Shown: positions 1 to 12,660 of the stretch, one piece after another
How positions within the stretch are numbered: the first letter of the stretch is position 1
Layout: each line of letters begins with the position of its first letter
Assembly (NCBI GenBank): GCA_023376005.1
Contig: CM042145.1
Span: 14,768,727 to 14,832,726, forward strand
Length of the DNA: 64,000 nucleotides
Reading direction: 5' to 3'
Origin: Doryteuthis pealeii
Taxonomy: Eukaryota; Mollusca; Cephalopoda; Myopsida; Loliginidae
Translations under genes and position numbers: made by a program
The notes under the pieces: model-generated
What the model was told of the DNA's origin: nothing
Database searches by the model: none
Seen by the model: only the letters and a program-made list of their open reading frames with translations

Positions 1-760
1 CCAACAACATCCGTTTGAGAGAGAACTGAAATTACTGTTAAATGTGAAGAAAATTAAACTGAACTTTAAAGAAAACATTGTTTTGAACTTCAGATACAGT
101 CATTATAAAATTGATTCCGACGCTGATTGATTTAATTCGATGATCACTATTTTGAAATGGAAAAGGAAATCATTAATTACTGCTAAAAAATGAATTTGGA
201 CACCCAACATATCGCTACTTATTTTCGTTTAATGTTTTATTCATATTTTCATAAGTGACACAAATTTTCAAAAGTGATTTATAGATCATTGAGTGTCAAT
301 GAATAACTAATTAATTAAGATTATGTTTTGTCACTTATTAATTACTTTGGAAAAGATTTTTCGAATTGAATTTACAGGGAATTTATTCACATGATTAATT
401 AGAATTATGAAGGTATAAGTCCTAACTTATGTCAAACTGTGATAACATACGTGTTTTTGGAGCCAAATAAATTAATGGACGTCAATGCTTGACATACAGT
501 TAAAACAAGTATTCTCACAGGCAGTTTCTTAAGTAAAGCCATTTCTATCGTTAATGATTATTACTAACATATTAAGAAATATCTACAATAGGTATTAGTG
601 CCATAGTCTATGTGTATCAAACAGGAATTTAAATGAAATCGAGCCAATTTCTAAAAGAATCTGGTTACGTTTCCACTCACACCCTTTACCGCCAGAAAAA
701 GCATAAATCTAACTTCTACCTCAGCCATGATAAAATGCAAGAGATTGCTGAGCTTTCTAG
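1..760. other. AT-rich unique DNA, no recognised gene
   Basis: No family was recognised here. An open frame on the plus strand from 633 runs into the N gap, with 43 codons readable. It is lysine- and serine-rich and resembles no domain I know. It could be an exon fragment, but no convincing splice sites flank it. Confidence 0.5.
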
Positions 761-860
761 NNNNNNNNNNNNNNNNNNNNNNNNNNNNNNNNNNNNNNNN
801 NNNNNNNNNNNNNNNNNNNNNNNNNNNNNNNNNNNNNNNNNNNNNNNNNNNNNNNNNNNN
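761..860. other. 100-N assembly gap
   Basis: Exactly 100 Ns, the conventional placeholder for a gap of unknown size. The contig to its right begins at the outer end of the big inverted repeat, so the left arm may extend into unsequenced DNA. Confidence 0.99.
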
Positions 861-1650
861 TTTAAGCCAATTTGAAGTTTCATTAGAATGTGTGACAATG
901 TTTTTTTTTGTTGTTTGTTGTCCAACATTGTATATAAAGAAATCTGATTATAAAAAAATACTGAAACAATTTTTAAAGGTTTTCTTTTATTTTATGTTCA
1001 AAGATGCACCAATAAAAATCACATTTTTTGTCTAAAATCTTATGTTTAAATAAGCACAGAGTCATGTAACCAAAATTTCTTTTTTTCTTTTTGTTTTGGC
1101 ACTTTGTTGAGTCTTTTTGTAAGCCATTGTGTTAGTCAGTCATTTTGTCAGCCATTTTTGTCAGCCATTTTTGTCAGTCATTCTCTTGTCAGCCATTTTT
1201 GTATGCAAATAAGCATTCATATAAATGATGCAGCCATTTTACTCTTGCCATAAATAAAAATGCTGGTCAAAAAGCAAAATAAGAAGACAACAAACAACTT
1301 TTAATGCTTTGACCATTAACATTTTAAAACACATTTTTTTTGAAAAATTGTAATCTCAGAAAATTTAAACTTTTAGAGAATAATAACATTTGGATTTTCT
1401 ATAGTATTTTGAAAACAAATTCACTTGAATATTGAATATTATGAATTAAACCTAATTCATAAATGATGTAATCTTGCAAGAATACTGCTAATGATAAACG
1501 AAACACATATAGCTTAAGAAGCATTATTCTACTTACATAATGGTACATTTTATAGAGCTTAATATACTTCTGTAAACATCAACAGGTGTTCTCCAAAGGG
1601 AGTAACCTCAATTACTTATTACAAATAATAACTATTATCACCAAAAAAAG

Positions 1651-1684
<34 letters not shown>

Positions 1685-1829
1685 TTCACAAAAACAATAA
1701 CACCAAACAGAATCTTAGATGAATAAAACATAAAGATCTCTGTATCTTTTAAGATTCTGATCAGATCATCATATAAAGAAATCAAGATCCCAGCTATTTG
1801 TCTAACAAAAAAAAATTTCAGTTGATTAA

Positions 1830-2255
1830 TACTTAGCCAGCAGATCCCAAAATAAAAGGTTAAAGGATAAACCTGGAAAAAAATTTAGACAAAATTAAAT
1901 AGTTATGGAAATTGTGGAACATGAAAGGACAGTCACCTCAATCATGTTGGAAGCACTTGGAATTAGTCTCAAAAGAGCCTGGCAAAAGGTTGGAGGAACG
2001 AGATCCAGGAAGAATCAAGGAAAGAAATCAAACCATTCAGATGACCAGCATGTTAAAAACTGTCGAAGCCTGGAATATGGAGGACTTGTTGTCACTAATT
2101 CCATTGACAACCAACAGGCAACTGCATGAAACATCAATATAATATTAAGAGAGAGTCCTGGAGACCTGAGGGACTTGCTGTCACACAGGGCTCCTGTGAA
2201 CACCGGCTAAGGCAGGTGTGAAAAACTCTAATGGAGTGAATAAAAAATAAATGCC
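1830..2255 (+). pseudogene. LINE ORF2 C-terminal tail, decayed (left arm)
   Basis: Two overlapping plus-strand frames carry parts of a tail common in invertebrate LINE polyproteins. The pieces are a LWNMK motif, then a hydrophobic GALG-type segment, then a basic KRLEEL stretch, then TIQMT and the closing RVLET/GDLLS motif near 2150-2175. The frame breaks several times, so this is a dead 3' fragment. The cleaner mirror copy is at 22660-23060. The motif matches are recalled family patterns, and no catalytic RT motif is present. Confidence 0.6.
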
Positions 2256-2280
2256 TTAAGAACAATTAAAGGTACTATGT

Positions 2281-5090
2281 TTATTTGACACAATAACATC
2301 TACATTCCAACAAGACCCAAAATTCTATACATTTTACCTCCTCATCGATCAATTCATGCTTTATCCATCACTCATAACATGTCAATTACGCCTACTCTGC
2401 TTATCTCTTAATCACACTCACCACAAACAAAGTCGCCCCACAACACCAGGCCCACCGGACCACACATGCAGCAATACCGGAGAGCAGCCACCTGATGATC
2501 TAGGCAATCACCAACGGAAAAGAACACAGCACGACAAGAAGGGGACCATATCACCACACCTCACTAAAAACGATCCTGCACCGAAACTACACCCTCTGAG
2601 TACCAACATAATACACCACAACGCGATACCACAACAACCCCACTCACCTCACTTATGCACATTACTACGTGAAAGAATCCGCAACACTCACATACGGACA
2701 AGAACTCATAACCTACTTCTATCAACAACAAACCAATGCACAGTCCACTAAAACCGCAAATATGTATTTCTATCCCATTAATACAAAAAAATGTACTTTC
2801 ATTATTATAAATCTCAGACTAGCTACTTTCATTGTATAGCAAGCCATAGATGAAGTAATGATTTAGTATTATAAATTGTGGTTTCTTTTCAAAGGTATTA
2901 GAAATGCCATTCAGGTAAAAGAAAAGGGCGTTCCTATTTCTACTAAGTCTACATGATCACAGGAACTCACTCTTACTGAATAATTATTATCACGCACAAG
3001 ACAATGCGCACACGCCCACACCAAAACAGCACTAAACTCAACGAACCACACACCATCCCACAAACCTCCACAGCTACCCGCCCAAGTATCCAGAACAGCC
3101 AACACACTCACTAACCAAAACATCACAATCCCAACAACACACGCTATACACGATCAACGCACCCCCACTCCTCACACATGCCGTCCCAACCCAACGCCCA
3201 TCAACGAGCTCCAACTATTCCATCAACCGCACCAGATCGCCCGCTCACGAAGCCACACAACACCCTACGACCAAGCTCCCCCAGCTCACCTACGCACCAC
3301 AACCACCCGCAACCTATAACTACACGGAACAATCCAGCACACTCAAGCTACAAAACACCCCCGAACTCCCCGACTCACACCACTCCAAGAACTCTCTCGC
3401 ACGGAACACCTACCTCCGACAACTACTACAGTCTCCACGCTATACGAGCTGACAACATAGACACAAACGTAGATTATGTATCCGACAACTCTTAAGAAAC
3501 AACCATCTTACATACCAATCCAACAACACACCCCCACGACCCACACCATACAAGCGCGTACCAAACAGACCACGTATACACACCTCTGGAACTCTGAATA
3601 TCGACTACGAACACACACCCAACCGAAGAATCCATCAATAACACAACACACTTCTAAATAAGAATGTCAGCCACCACTAAAAGCAGTCAGTCAGGTGGTT
3701 CCCCTCTTGCATCACAGGTAATAAGACTTATAGGAACTAAACCAGAAAGGCATTCTAATACACACCACAACCAATCAGACACACACCAACAAACCAAAGC
3801 CTCACCACCAGCCTCCAAAAAAATCACTATCAACTCTACTGACGTCACCATGTAGTTCTATTAACTCACCCAACAGACAACAGACCCTCAGTACACGACC
3901 ATCTCAAAATAGCTCTACAGCCACAATACACATCTGCTACGAAACACAAAACACAGTTAGAAAACACATACTACACTCTCACGCGCTCCGACAGTACAAG
4001 CATCATAACTCGAATCACACTAAGACTATACACTCATACTAACTATACACTCACTATAACACTTATATATAATACTCTACCCTCAAACAATCCCTCCACA
4101 TGAGTTAGGATGCCAGCACAAGAGATCAAGTTCTTCAATCTCAAACACGCAGAGTTTAAACAGTTGAATTCAGAGTTTTCCTTCTCTTAGACTGGTTGCT
4201 AACCAAAGTTAAACTGAGCACAGTCGTGTCATTCCTACACCTATGTTCACCCATAGGCTGGACGGGAGAATAATGGACGATGCATACCTTTCCCCCAAAC
4301 ACAGACCAGAGATACATCACTTACAGCCAAGAATTACTAGCACATGAGTAGGAATCAATCCGACAAAACCACAGGCTCCTTCGTCCAGGCATTTAAGATT
4401 ACCAATTCCCGGCCGCCACAAAGTCCTGTCACAAATCTATTCAGCACTCCAACATAGATGAACACTACCAACCAACTTACACCCCACCCACCTCACTAAC
4501 TCCAAGCGCACCAACAACTCAAACTAACTGCCAACACAGCACACACCAAACCAACAGACGCACTACCATAAACACAGTCCACCTCACTCAAATTCTACTA
4601 AACAATACAGAACAGTCTGACTAAATCACAAGACTGACAAGATATGGCACAGTAGGCCTCTTACATACATACACTATACTCCCCACCATTTCTACATAAC
4701 TAATTCAAATCTTACAACATATCCAGACAGCAACTTTATAGCCACCCCGAAAGAACACACAAAACACTCAAACAATTGAATATCCATTATTCTTACAAAT
4801 AAAATTTTTAGTCTTCACAGCATCGCTTCCATCCACAGCGCAAATTCGCCCCTTCGACATCACAATCTCAATTCATACTGTCCCATTAAATACTTTGATG
4901 ACCATAGCACAGCCCACACAACAACCCACCTCACCCACAGAACACACACACTACCACTCAATGAATCATATCTCAATGATAATTTCAACCACATTCTTTG
5001 AACGAAACAGTCCATCCTGAGCCCTCACTAACACAATACAATTCTTACGACTCATCTATTCCGTCAGCCTAAGCAAGAGAACATGCAGCA
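2281..5090. other. Garbled C/A-rich stretch in the left arm
   Basis: The segment is G-poor and dominated by CAC, ACAC and CCAAC words, unlike the AT-rich surroundings. Islands inside it still match the right arm in order: TTCTATCCCATTAATAC near 2768 (mirror ~22515), GGTGGTTCCCCTCTTGC near 3695 (mirror fold-back element at 22183-22370), a SINE body near 4170-4400 (mirror 21774-22062), and AGCAAGAGAACATG near 5072 (mirror ~21480). The matching right-arm interval is about 1 kb, so some 1.8 kb is filler. Frames open in this stretch are not credible genes. It is most easily explained as low-quality consensus. Confidence 0.75.
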
Positions 5091-5114
5091 TATTATTAAG
5101 GAATACAAATGATT

Positions 5115-5156
5115 AATATATATATATATATATATATATACTATATATATATATAA
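5115..5156. repeat. (TA)n microsatellite
   Basis: Near-pure TA array. The mirror array is at 21402-21443. Confidence 0.95.
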
Positions 5157-5234
5157 AATTATAAATTTGAAAGCAATTTACAATGCAATGGAATAGGTGT
5201 TAAAATGATGTTTATTTACCTTTTTTCTAAATAT

Positions 5235-5257
5235 TTTCGGGAAAATCCCATCATCAG
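5235..5257 (-). ncRNA. Hammerhead-like core motif (mirror of 21301)
   Basis: On the minus strand: CTGATGA, one T, stem GGGA/TCCC with an A/T-rich loop, then GAAA. It matches the two invariant strands of a hammerhead ribozyme core with one extra nucleotide before stem II. Stems I and III were not convincingly identified. Function is unproven. Confidence 0.35.
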
Positions 5258-5849
5258 AGGTCATGACAGTACTTGTGTTTTACTACTTATCCCACGCGCT
5301 CGCGCGAATCATTTGTTTATTAAGTTGAAGGAACGCCAGATATTTAAAATGTTTGGGTTTTCGTGATGACATGTCGGCCCTTTGTATGTGCGCTCATGCA
5401 GATTCTTTTAAAATTCTTTAGTTTTTTTGTTTTTTTTTTAACTATATATAATATATTATATATCTATATATATATTATAATAATATATAATATATATATA
5501 TGGAGCAAAATATACACAAATAAAATGAAAAACTTTAGGCTATGAAATTGAAATATATTTCAGCCTGTTGATCTCATCTAATTTGACAGCAAAATGAATG
5601 GATAGGAAGGAAAGGGAAGAGAAAGGAGTACAGGAAGTAGAGGAGAGAAGAGGAATGTAAATGAGAAAAGTTTGCCAGCAAAAGTGCTTGACACTACTGT
5701 AAAAGAGGCAGGTATACAACCCAGAAATATATAAAATTATGTATTATATATATATATATTGTGTATGTTATTTTTTACAAGTGGTGAGTATGATGACTTT
5801 ACATACTATATAATTATGATTGCGTGGCTACTTTTTCTCAGTTTACTGT

Positions 5850-5875
5850 CTGATGATGTGCACATCACATGAAAC
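5850..5875 (+). ncRNA. Hammerhead-like core motif
   Basis: CTGATGA is followed by a TGTG/CACA stem and GAAAC. Outside the core, TTACT (upstream) can pair with AGTAA (downstream). The mirror copy is at 20680-20706 on the minus strand. It lies in a segment bounded by (TA)n arrays. Confidence 0.35.
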
Positions 5876-6288
5876 CCAAAGTAATGGATTTCTAGTCTCA
5901 CAATTCTATATTTTCTGTTTAATATATATAGTAGGTATATATGTAATTATTATATATATAATATATATACATATATATATATAATTTATATATATATATA
6001 TTATGTGTGTGTGTGTGTTATATATATATGTCTATTTATAGTATATATATTGTTTGGGATTTAGTGTGAAACGTTAGGAATGGAATATCAGAAACTTGTT
6101 TTTTTTTAGTTTTAAGTTTCATTTTATTAGTTATTTTCAAGAGCGCTTGCTTCTCTCTTCATCCGATGGTATTTGACTGGTTAGATTGACCTCGGGTCTT
6201 TTATAGTAGTCATATCATCTGTTGATGATTATATATATAATATATAAATAGAGGAAAATACTTTAAATTTGTTTATGTGATAATTTAT

Positions 6289-6327
6289 TTTCAACTGCAA
6301 CAAACTTAGCCGCTACAGTATCTTCAG
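6289..6327 (-). ncRNA. Hammerhead-like core motif (mirror of 20227)
   Basis: On the minus strand: CTGAAGA, T, stem ACTG/CAGT with a long loop, T, GAAA. The mirror copy at 20227-20266 is on the plus strand. Confidence 0.3.
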
Positions 6328-6749
6328 ACACAGAGCAAATAGGTAGACTGATTTTCATGAAATGACTCCGGCATGGAATAACTCAACATAAAAAAAACCT
6401 GGTGTCAATCATATTTTATATTTTTCAAATAGAGGAATTATATTAATAATTTGGATTAACAACTGTGTGTGATCTAAAAGATAGATTTTGCAGGCAGAAA
6501 GTTCAATCAGTAATTGATTTAGGACAGTTGCAAACGATCTTAAATGCTTTCTGTCCTCATCTCTTATTGGCCAATTTTACCGAAAGTCCCTGTTGTGAAA
6601 GTTCATAAATAGAAGTGGCAATTTTGTGTGCATCCTATATCATGATAATCCAACAAATTAAATTTTGAATAGGATCTACATTGCCTTTTTATTTATGTTC
6701 CAAATCTCAAAGGTCATTTTACTGGGCACTGTATTACAGGAGTAAATAA

Positions 6750-6985
6750 TGTGGTAAAGTTGGCAGAGTGGCCTATTGTCGGTATCAGCCAGACAGTGAG
6801 GGAGTCTATCCCATTTTGCTGGTGCTAGATCAGGTGGAGTGCCACACCAACCATCATCTTCCTCACTTTACCACCACAGATCAGATTACCAAGCTGTGCT
6901 ACTCATGGCACTGAGTTGACAATGGACAGTATTGAACCTGGAACCTTGTGATTCCTAGGCGGGTGCTCTACCAACTGAGCTACTT
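6750..6985 (-). repeat. tRNA-headed SINE, family 1 (left arm)
   Basis: Reading the minus strand, the head holds an A-box-like TAGCTCAGTTGGTAGAGC and a B-box-like AGGTTCAATACTG at tRNA spacing. The body that follows contains TATCAGCCAGACAGTGAGGG on the plus strand. The same body recurs at 25730-25940, so this is a dispersed family and not a tRNA gene. Coleoid cephalopods are known for SINE families with a conserved central domain. Assignment to one of them is inference. Confidence 0.75.
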
Positions 6986-7399
6986 ATTCAAATTGTATAA
7001 TTCTTCTAATTATGGCACTAGTTATGACAATGTCTATATTTACAAATTAGTTGAGAGAACTTTTTTTCTGGTCATTTCATTCATATACTTACAATATTCA
7101 ACATGTATAAGAAATCTGTTCCTTCTTGATATGATAGTGTTGTATAGCTAATTTGGTCTCATCACCAGTGTATACCTACTTCCCCCCCCCGACAGAGACG
7201 AACCGGAGAACCCAGAATGCAGAGTCAGAGACTCTACTCTTAGGCCAAACCAGACACGCTACACACGAAACTTGGCAAATCAACTTGTCAATGATAATGC
7301 GCCACTACGATAACGTGACTCCGAGAGGTAACCAAACAAATGCTGCTAAAACGACACACCAGATTCGTTTTTTGTCTTACTGATACTGACTATATGATT

Positions 7400-7400
7400 A

Positions 7401-7456
<56 letters not shown>
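7400..7456. repeat. (TA)n microsatellite
   Basis: Interrupted TA array, followed by (GT)n at ~7510-7532. The mirror array is at 19099-19153. Frames translating to poly(Ile-Tyr) across it are artefacts. Confidence 0.95.
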
Positions 7457-7458
<2 letters not shown>

Positions 7459-7688
7459 TCACACAGAAGCACTGACATGCGGACAAATTATCTACTGTCG
7501 ATATATATGTTTGTGTGTGTGTGTGTGTGTGTGAGGGGGGGGAGGGGGAGAGAGAATGTTTGAGTGTGTTTATGCGTGTGTTATACGTGCATGCCCATTG
7601 TTCATTTCAATCTTGGTTAAATCAAACTCGGCACTTTTATGACACACCTTGTATTCATCGGGTATATAATCGAGAGAGGACATTTGGG

Positions 7689-7690
<2 letters not shown>

Positions 7691-7720
<30 letters not shown>
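7691..7720. repeat. (GA)n microsatellite
   Basis: Pure GA tract. The mirror (CT)n is at 18840-18866. Confidence 0.95.
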
Positions 7721-7726
<6 letters not shown>

Positions 7727-8462
7727 GTTGCTTCATTTCTTCTTTACTACTTCTACTTCTTGTCTGGCTGTTTCCTCTATTTCTTTGGCTGTCATTCCTG
7801 TCGTCTAGCTGTCTTCTTACTAACGGCTTCTTCTAAGTGCTAACATTTTAGTCATGCAATAATCAACTCACAAGACTTTTATTTCCTTGATCAAGATTTA
7901 TTTTTCTGGCCCATGTTCTTCGTCTAGCTGTCTTCTTACTAAGGGCTTCTTTTTAAGGGCTAACTTTTTAGTCATGCAATTAATCAACTCACAAGACTTT
8001 TATTTTCTTGATCAAGATTTATTTTTCTTGTCCATGTTCTTCCGTGCTGGGAGCTAACAACCCCATCAGAGAGACAGGTACCCTCTTTGTTCAACATCAG
8101 GTTGAAAAACTGATTTTCTAACTAACTAAATCACGTGACGCGCGAGATTTGCGCCTCTAGGGGTCAGTTGGGGGTTATAACCATCCTGGTAGTTTTCCAT
8201 TCCCTGATCTGAAAACCAATGGCCCCTTTGAATTCTTGCTACAGGGTCCATCAACAATTTATGCTACACACAATATGTAACAATAGAAAACAGCCTGAAT
8301 CAATAATGTCCTTCTTGCTGATTTCCAAAAGACCAAATTAATTTGAATGGGTCAAGAAGTCTTGCTCTCAATTTGGGTACATACAAAACCTGAAAAGAAA
8401 AAAAATATATATATATATATAAGAGAGTTTTATAATTTGCTTGAAGCATTGTGTATATATGG

Positions 8463-8806
8463 TTTGGAGGTTGATTTTGAAGGCTATCACAATGCAGGTG
8501 TAAAGAAAAAAATAAAGGTAACAATGGTGTTGTGTGTTAACCTGTATTTTATTCTTGAATTTTCGAGATAAAATCTCTTTTTCAGAAATAGCTGGAACTG
8601 AAGTCGTTTGTTATGGCATTTCTAGTTTTAACTAGTTTTAACTAGAAATGCCATAACAAAACGAAATCAGTTCCAGTGATCTTCTGAAAAAGAGATTTAT
8701 CTCGAAAATTCAAGAATAAATTACAGGTTAACACACAACACCATTGTTATCTTATTATTTTTTCTTTACACCTGCATTGGTGATAGCCTTCAAAATCAAC
8801 CTCCAA
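8463..8806. repeat. Fold-back element FB-1 in (TA)n DNA
   Basis: Two ~165 bp arms are reverse complements. The outer ends are TTGGAGGTTGATTTTGAAGG and its complement, and the centre is a CTAGTTTTAACTAG-like palindrome. TA-rich DNA lies on both sides. There is no coding capacity. It shares its outer ~90 bp with FB-2 at 10371-10598. The mirror copy is at 17745-18093. Confidence 0.8.
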
Positions 8807-8808
8807 AA

Positions 8809-8812
<4 letters not shown>

Positions 8813-8870
<58 letters not shown>
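8813..8870. repeat. (TA)n microsatellite
   Basis: Long TA array abutting FB-1. The mirror array is at 17682-17742. Confidence 0.95.
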
Positions 8871-9814
8871 AAGTAAAAGTATCTAACTGACTTGTTTTTT
8901 TAAGGAATAATTCTATTGGGATCAACGATATCTCCTGTACATCCAAATGCATGCTCACGTTGATGCAAACTTATAGATTATACAAGGATTTTTTACAAAT
9001 CCCTAAGAGAGCTCAATGTAATAACTAATAATTTAATTATATACAGAGCAATATTTATACTTTCGAAGAAATAAAAACTTGACAAACCATCAATTGGCTT
9101 TTATAATTTTATTTTCGACCAGAACTCATATTGAGTTTTGGTGGAAATGAATTATAATAGTCAAATGATGATTTGTTAAGTTTTTATTTATTTCTTTCTT
9201 GAAAGTGCATATATATTTATATATATATATATATTATATATATATATCAATAAAGGAAGGAAGAACTCAATACAGTAATCCCATAATAAATTTATTTCGA
9301 CGAAAATTGGGGCCCATATAAATCTAAGTTGATTTAAACAGGCTCCCAAATTTTCGTTTCATCAGATGGGTCTCAATTCACTTATGGACAAGCATATCAC
9401 AAAAAAAACCCAAAGAGCTGAATATATATAAATTCAAACAAAAACAAAAAATAATTAAAAAAATATATATATATATATTTTTAACAGTGTAGGATAGTAA
9501 CCATAGAAACAGGAAGTGAATGAAAAAAGAGATACATTTCAAGGTTGATTTCTAGGGTGTCCAGACAGACAAAAAAGTGACAAGACAGAAAAAACAGAGT
9601 AGTATATTAAAATATAAATAGACAAGTAAAATAAAAAGATTTTAAATTTAAACATTAAGAGTATAATGATGTATAAAAGAAAATACTAGTTAAGATTAAA
9701 TAATAAAATAAATTAATAGTAAGATAATAAAAAATAAAAAAATAAAAATAAAAAATAATAAATAATAGAAATTAAAATCAATTAAAAATAATAATACTAA
9801 TAATAAAAATAATA

Positions 9815-9910
9815 CTCAGAAGAGTCCTGGAGACCTGAGGAGACTTGCTATCACTCAGACTCCAGTGAAAAGACCTCAGCTAACACTGATGTGAAAACTC
9901 AAAAGGAGTA
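9815..9910 (+). pseudogene. LINE 3' tail fragment
   Basis: The stretch reads RVLET, a stop, then GDLLS, the same closing motif as at 2150-2175 and 22700-22750, with in-frame stops. It is a terminal scrap of the same LINE type. The mirror copy is at 16665-16750. Confidence 0.45.
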
Positions 9911-10130
9911 ATATACATACACATATATATATATATATATATAATAATCCAAAGTCCAGAGAAGAAATCTTCCTTATGGCCCAAGAGTTTTATTTTTAAA
10001 AACCTGTCGTAGTTTGAGAGCTCAATGTGTGCTCTTAATGTTAGAGTCACAGAGCAAATATATAAGTAAAGAAATAAACAAAAGACTTAGAGATTTAGCA
10101 TTATAGTCTATTTCAGAGAGCTTAGACAAA

Positions 10131-10135
<5 letters not shown>

Positions 10136-10182
<47 letters not shown>
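10136..10182. repeat. (TA)n microsatellite
   Basis: TA array next to fold-back FB-3. The mirror array is at 16388-16438. Confidence 0.95.
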
Positions 10183-10187
<5 letters not shown>

Positions 10188-10211
10188 AAAATGGAAGTGA
10201 ATCCGACGGTA

Positions 10212-10305
10212 TGTGAAAAAAGAAATAAATGAAAGAAAGTATAGAAATGGATAAAAATATCCTATTTTATCCATTCTATACTTTCTTTCATTTATTTCTT
10301 TTTTC
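10212..10305. repeat. Fold-back element FB-3
   Basis: The arms, of the type GAAATAAATGAAAGAAAGT and its complement, meet at a short AT centre. A diverged member is at 28104-28255, and the mirror copy is at 16265-16357. All three are bounded by (TA)n. Confidence 0.75.
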
Positions 10306-10370
10306 AAACATATATTATATATATATATATTATATATGTTTTATAATTTGCTTGGAGCATTGTGTTTATA

Positions 10371-10593
10371 TTGGTTTGGTGGTTGGTTTTGAAGGCTATC
10401 ACAATGTAAGTGTAAAGAAAAATAAGGTAAACTATGGTGTTGTCTGTTATTTATTGTTTTATTTTTTTATTAATTAATTATTTAAATAATTAAAAAATTT
10501 AAAAAATTATAAAAATTACAGGTTAACAAACAACACCATAGTTACCTTATTTTTCTTTACACTTGCATTGTGATAACCTTCAAAACCAACCAC

Positions 10594-10598
<5 letters not shown>
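10371..10598. repeat. Fold-back element FB-2
   Basis: The arms (GGTTTGGTGGTTGGTTTTGA outward end) flank an AT-only centre. It is related to FB-1 in the outer part and bounded by (TA)n. The mirror copy is at 15976-16201. Confidence 0.8.
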
Positions 10599-10643
<45 letters not shown>

Positions 10644-11532
10644 CTTTCAAATTATTTTCAAAGAATTAATCCTCATGTTTAGAAATAAAAGCAATTGTAA
10701 AATAAAACAAAAAGAGGAGTGAAACAATGAAGTAAATGAAATAAAAACAAATGAGTAAAAAATATAAAGAAAGGAAAAAGAAGAAGAAAGCCTTTTTGAT
10801 AAAGAAAGAATCATTTGACTTAAAGTGTAGTTATAACTCTGTATAGGTAGCTTTTCTGTTACACACCAATGTTATATCCTTTTCCTTCCAGCTATGGGTA
10901 ATTGATAGGGCAGACTGGGCTCTTTAACCTGGACCAAGTCTCCAAAATGCACCCCAAATCTTTCAACTAATAAAAGGTTCACTTTTGCTTTGTCACCGGT
11001 AACACCACTTTCAAATATATTTGTAAACAAAAACCAACACTCGATATTTTGCACTTATATTGTTTCTGACAAAAACAAATTTTACAAATTGTGTGATACT
11101 ATTTCTGAACAACACTTCCTTTTATTCAAATAAAAAAAAAATATATTTGTAATAAATAGATAAATTTAAATAAACATATCTTGCATTTCTCTTCTGATTA
11201 AATAAAAACTATTTTAGTATAAATCTCTGATTATAACTATTTTAGTATAAAAACGTGTATTTTGTTTGTTTTGTTTTTTTTGTTTTACTTAATCGTAAGT
11301 GTTAATAAATATTCATAAACTTCTGATTAAAAACTATTTATTTAAAAAAAGATTTTGCAACTGAATTTTAATTTGGTTACATGTACCAACCATGTGATCA
11401 AATTTGAAATTAATATTTTCAAAAATAAAAAAAAAGGATTTATTTATTAAAAAAGATAACAACAATAACAATATTAATTTATCATTAGTGCCAAATTAAT
11501 CTTTTTATAAATAAAAAAAACTGGTATTAATG

Positions 11533-11748
11533 CAGAATAGCACGCAAGAGATATCATTAGATTACATATAAAAAAGCATTACTTTTCATTACATTTACGG
11601 AAATACCCGAAACATTGAGATGCTAGGATTAGGTTGGGTAAGGGTCAGGGTTAGTTAGGTTTAGAGTTACGATTAGGGTTAGGCCACTTGGGGAGTTTCG
11701 TAATCTATACGATTCTAATGATATTATTATCTCTTGCACACTATTCTG
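11533..11748. repeat. MITE-like fold-back with telomere-like core
   Basis: The termini are CAGAATAGCACGCAAGAGAT and its inverted partner CTCTTGCACACTATTCTG. The interior is a degenerate run of TTAGGG-type words (GATTAGGTTGGG, AGGGTCAGGGTTAG, GATTAGGGTTAGG). No open frame. The mirror copy is at 14839-15060. Confidence 0.75.
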
Positions 11749-12114
11749 AAATTGTACCCAAAAACTATTTTTTAATTATAAAACGTGTCTTTTGTTTGCT
11801 AATAATAACATGAACTATTTTATTTTATCTAATTTATGTGCAAATCTCCATAAACTTCTGATTAAAATCATCTGTTTGTTTACAAATATATTTAGAAGTG
11901 GAAGTTACAGTGACATGGCAAAATGAACCTTTTATTAATGGAAGGATTTGGGGTGCTTATTGGAGACTTGATCCTTTAATCTTTGTATAGCAACTGGTTG
12001 GTTGGTTGGTTGGTTGGTTAGTTGGTTTTACAGCATATCAACCCTTTTTCAGGTCATTAATGCCAAATAGAGCATGAAATAAACAAAGGGACTTGAGTTG
12101 CTTACAGTACCTGC

Positions 12115-12242
12115 TGTTGCTTAAGTGAATCACCCAAACTGGTCTAGGAGAAGAAAACTCTGAATTCAAATCTGTTAAACTCTGCTTTTAAAAATTGACC
12201 TTGTGGGTCATATCCTGCTTGTGCAGAGGGGTTGGTAAATTA
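12115..12242 (+). repeat. SINE family 2, 3' half
   Basis: The fragment contains GGTCTAGGAGAAGAAAACTC, TGAATTCAAATCTGTTAAAC and the closing GAGGGGTTGGTAAAT, matching the 3' part of the full copies at 34539-34823 and 61449-61700. The tRNA head is missing. The mirror copy is at 14357-14480. Confidence 0.65.
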
Positions 12243-12660
12243 CATCAATGCTATAAGCCTCCTTCTATGCAGTGACCAGGATTGTCAAGGAAAGGAAGTT
12301 ACATTGTTATTTTCCTTCTCCATAATGAATCTATTGCATGTTGAATTGATTTCACACAATTCAGAAGAATTTGAACATAAGATAAAAGTATCACCTGTTA
12401 TGGTAATTTTACCATGTACACATGATGGCTGAAAAGTAGCACAACTTAGAAACTATTTAAAAAAAAATCAATTTAGATGTTGGACATATAGTTAGTCATC
12501 AGGTTTTAGAATATGCTGACTGTATCTGTTGCAGAGGGGTAAAACACCCCCCAAAGGGTGCCCTAGATATGACAACTAAACTGCAAATCCAGTAGTGAGG
12601 CCTCCAGTCCTGGAGTTTGGGGAGCATGGAGCACCCCTTTATTACTATTACTCCAGGTTC

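Noticed and set aside
633..1035. Frames running across the 100-N gap
   Set aside because: They are open only because Ns were read through.
2356..3855. Several open frames rich in His, Thr, Pro and Asn in the C/A-rich block
   Set aside because: The block appears to be corrupted consensus. The mirror arm has no such frames.
7340..7534. Open frames rich in Ile-Tyr, Thr-His, Arg-Glu or Val-Cys across microsatellites, here and at many other loci
   Set aside because: They are translations of (TA)n, (CA)n and (GA)n arrays, with no domain or codon signal.
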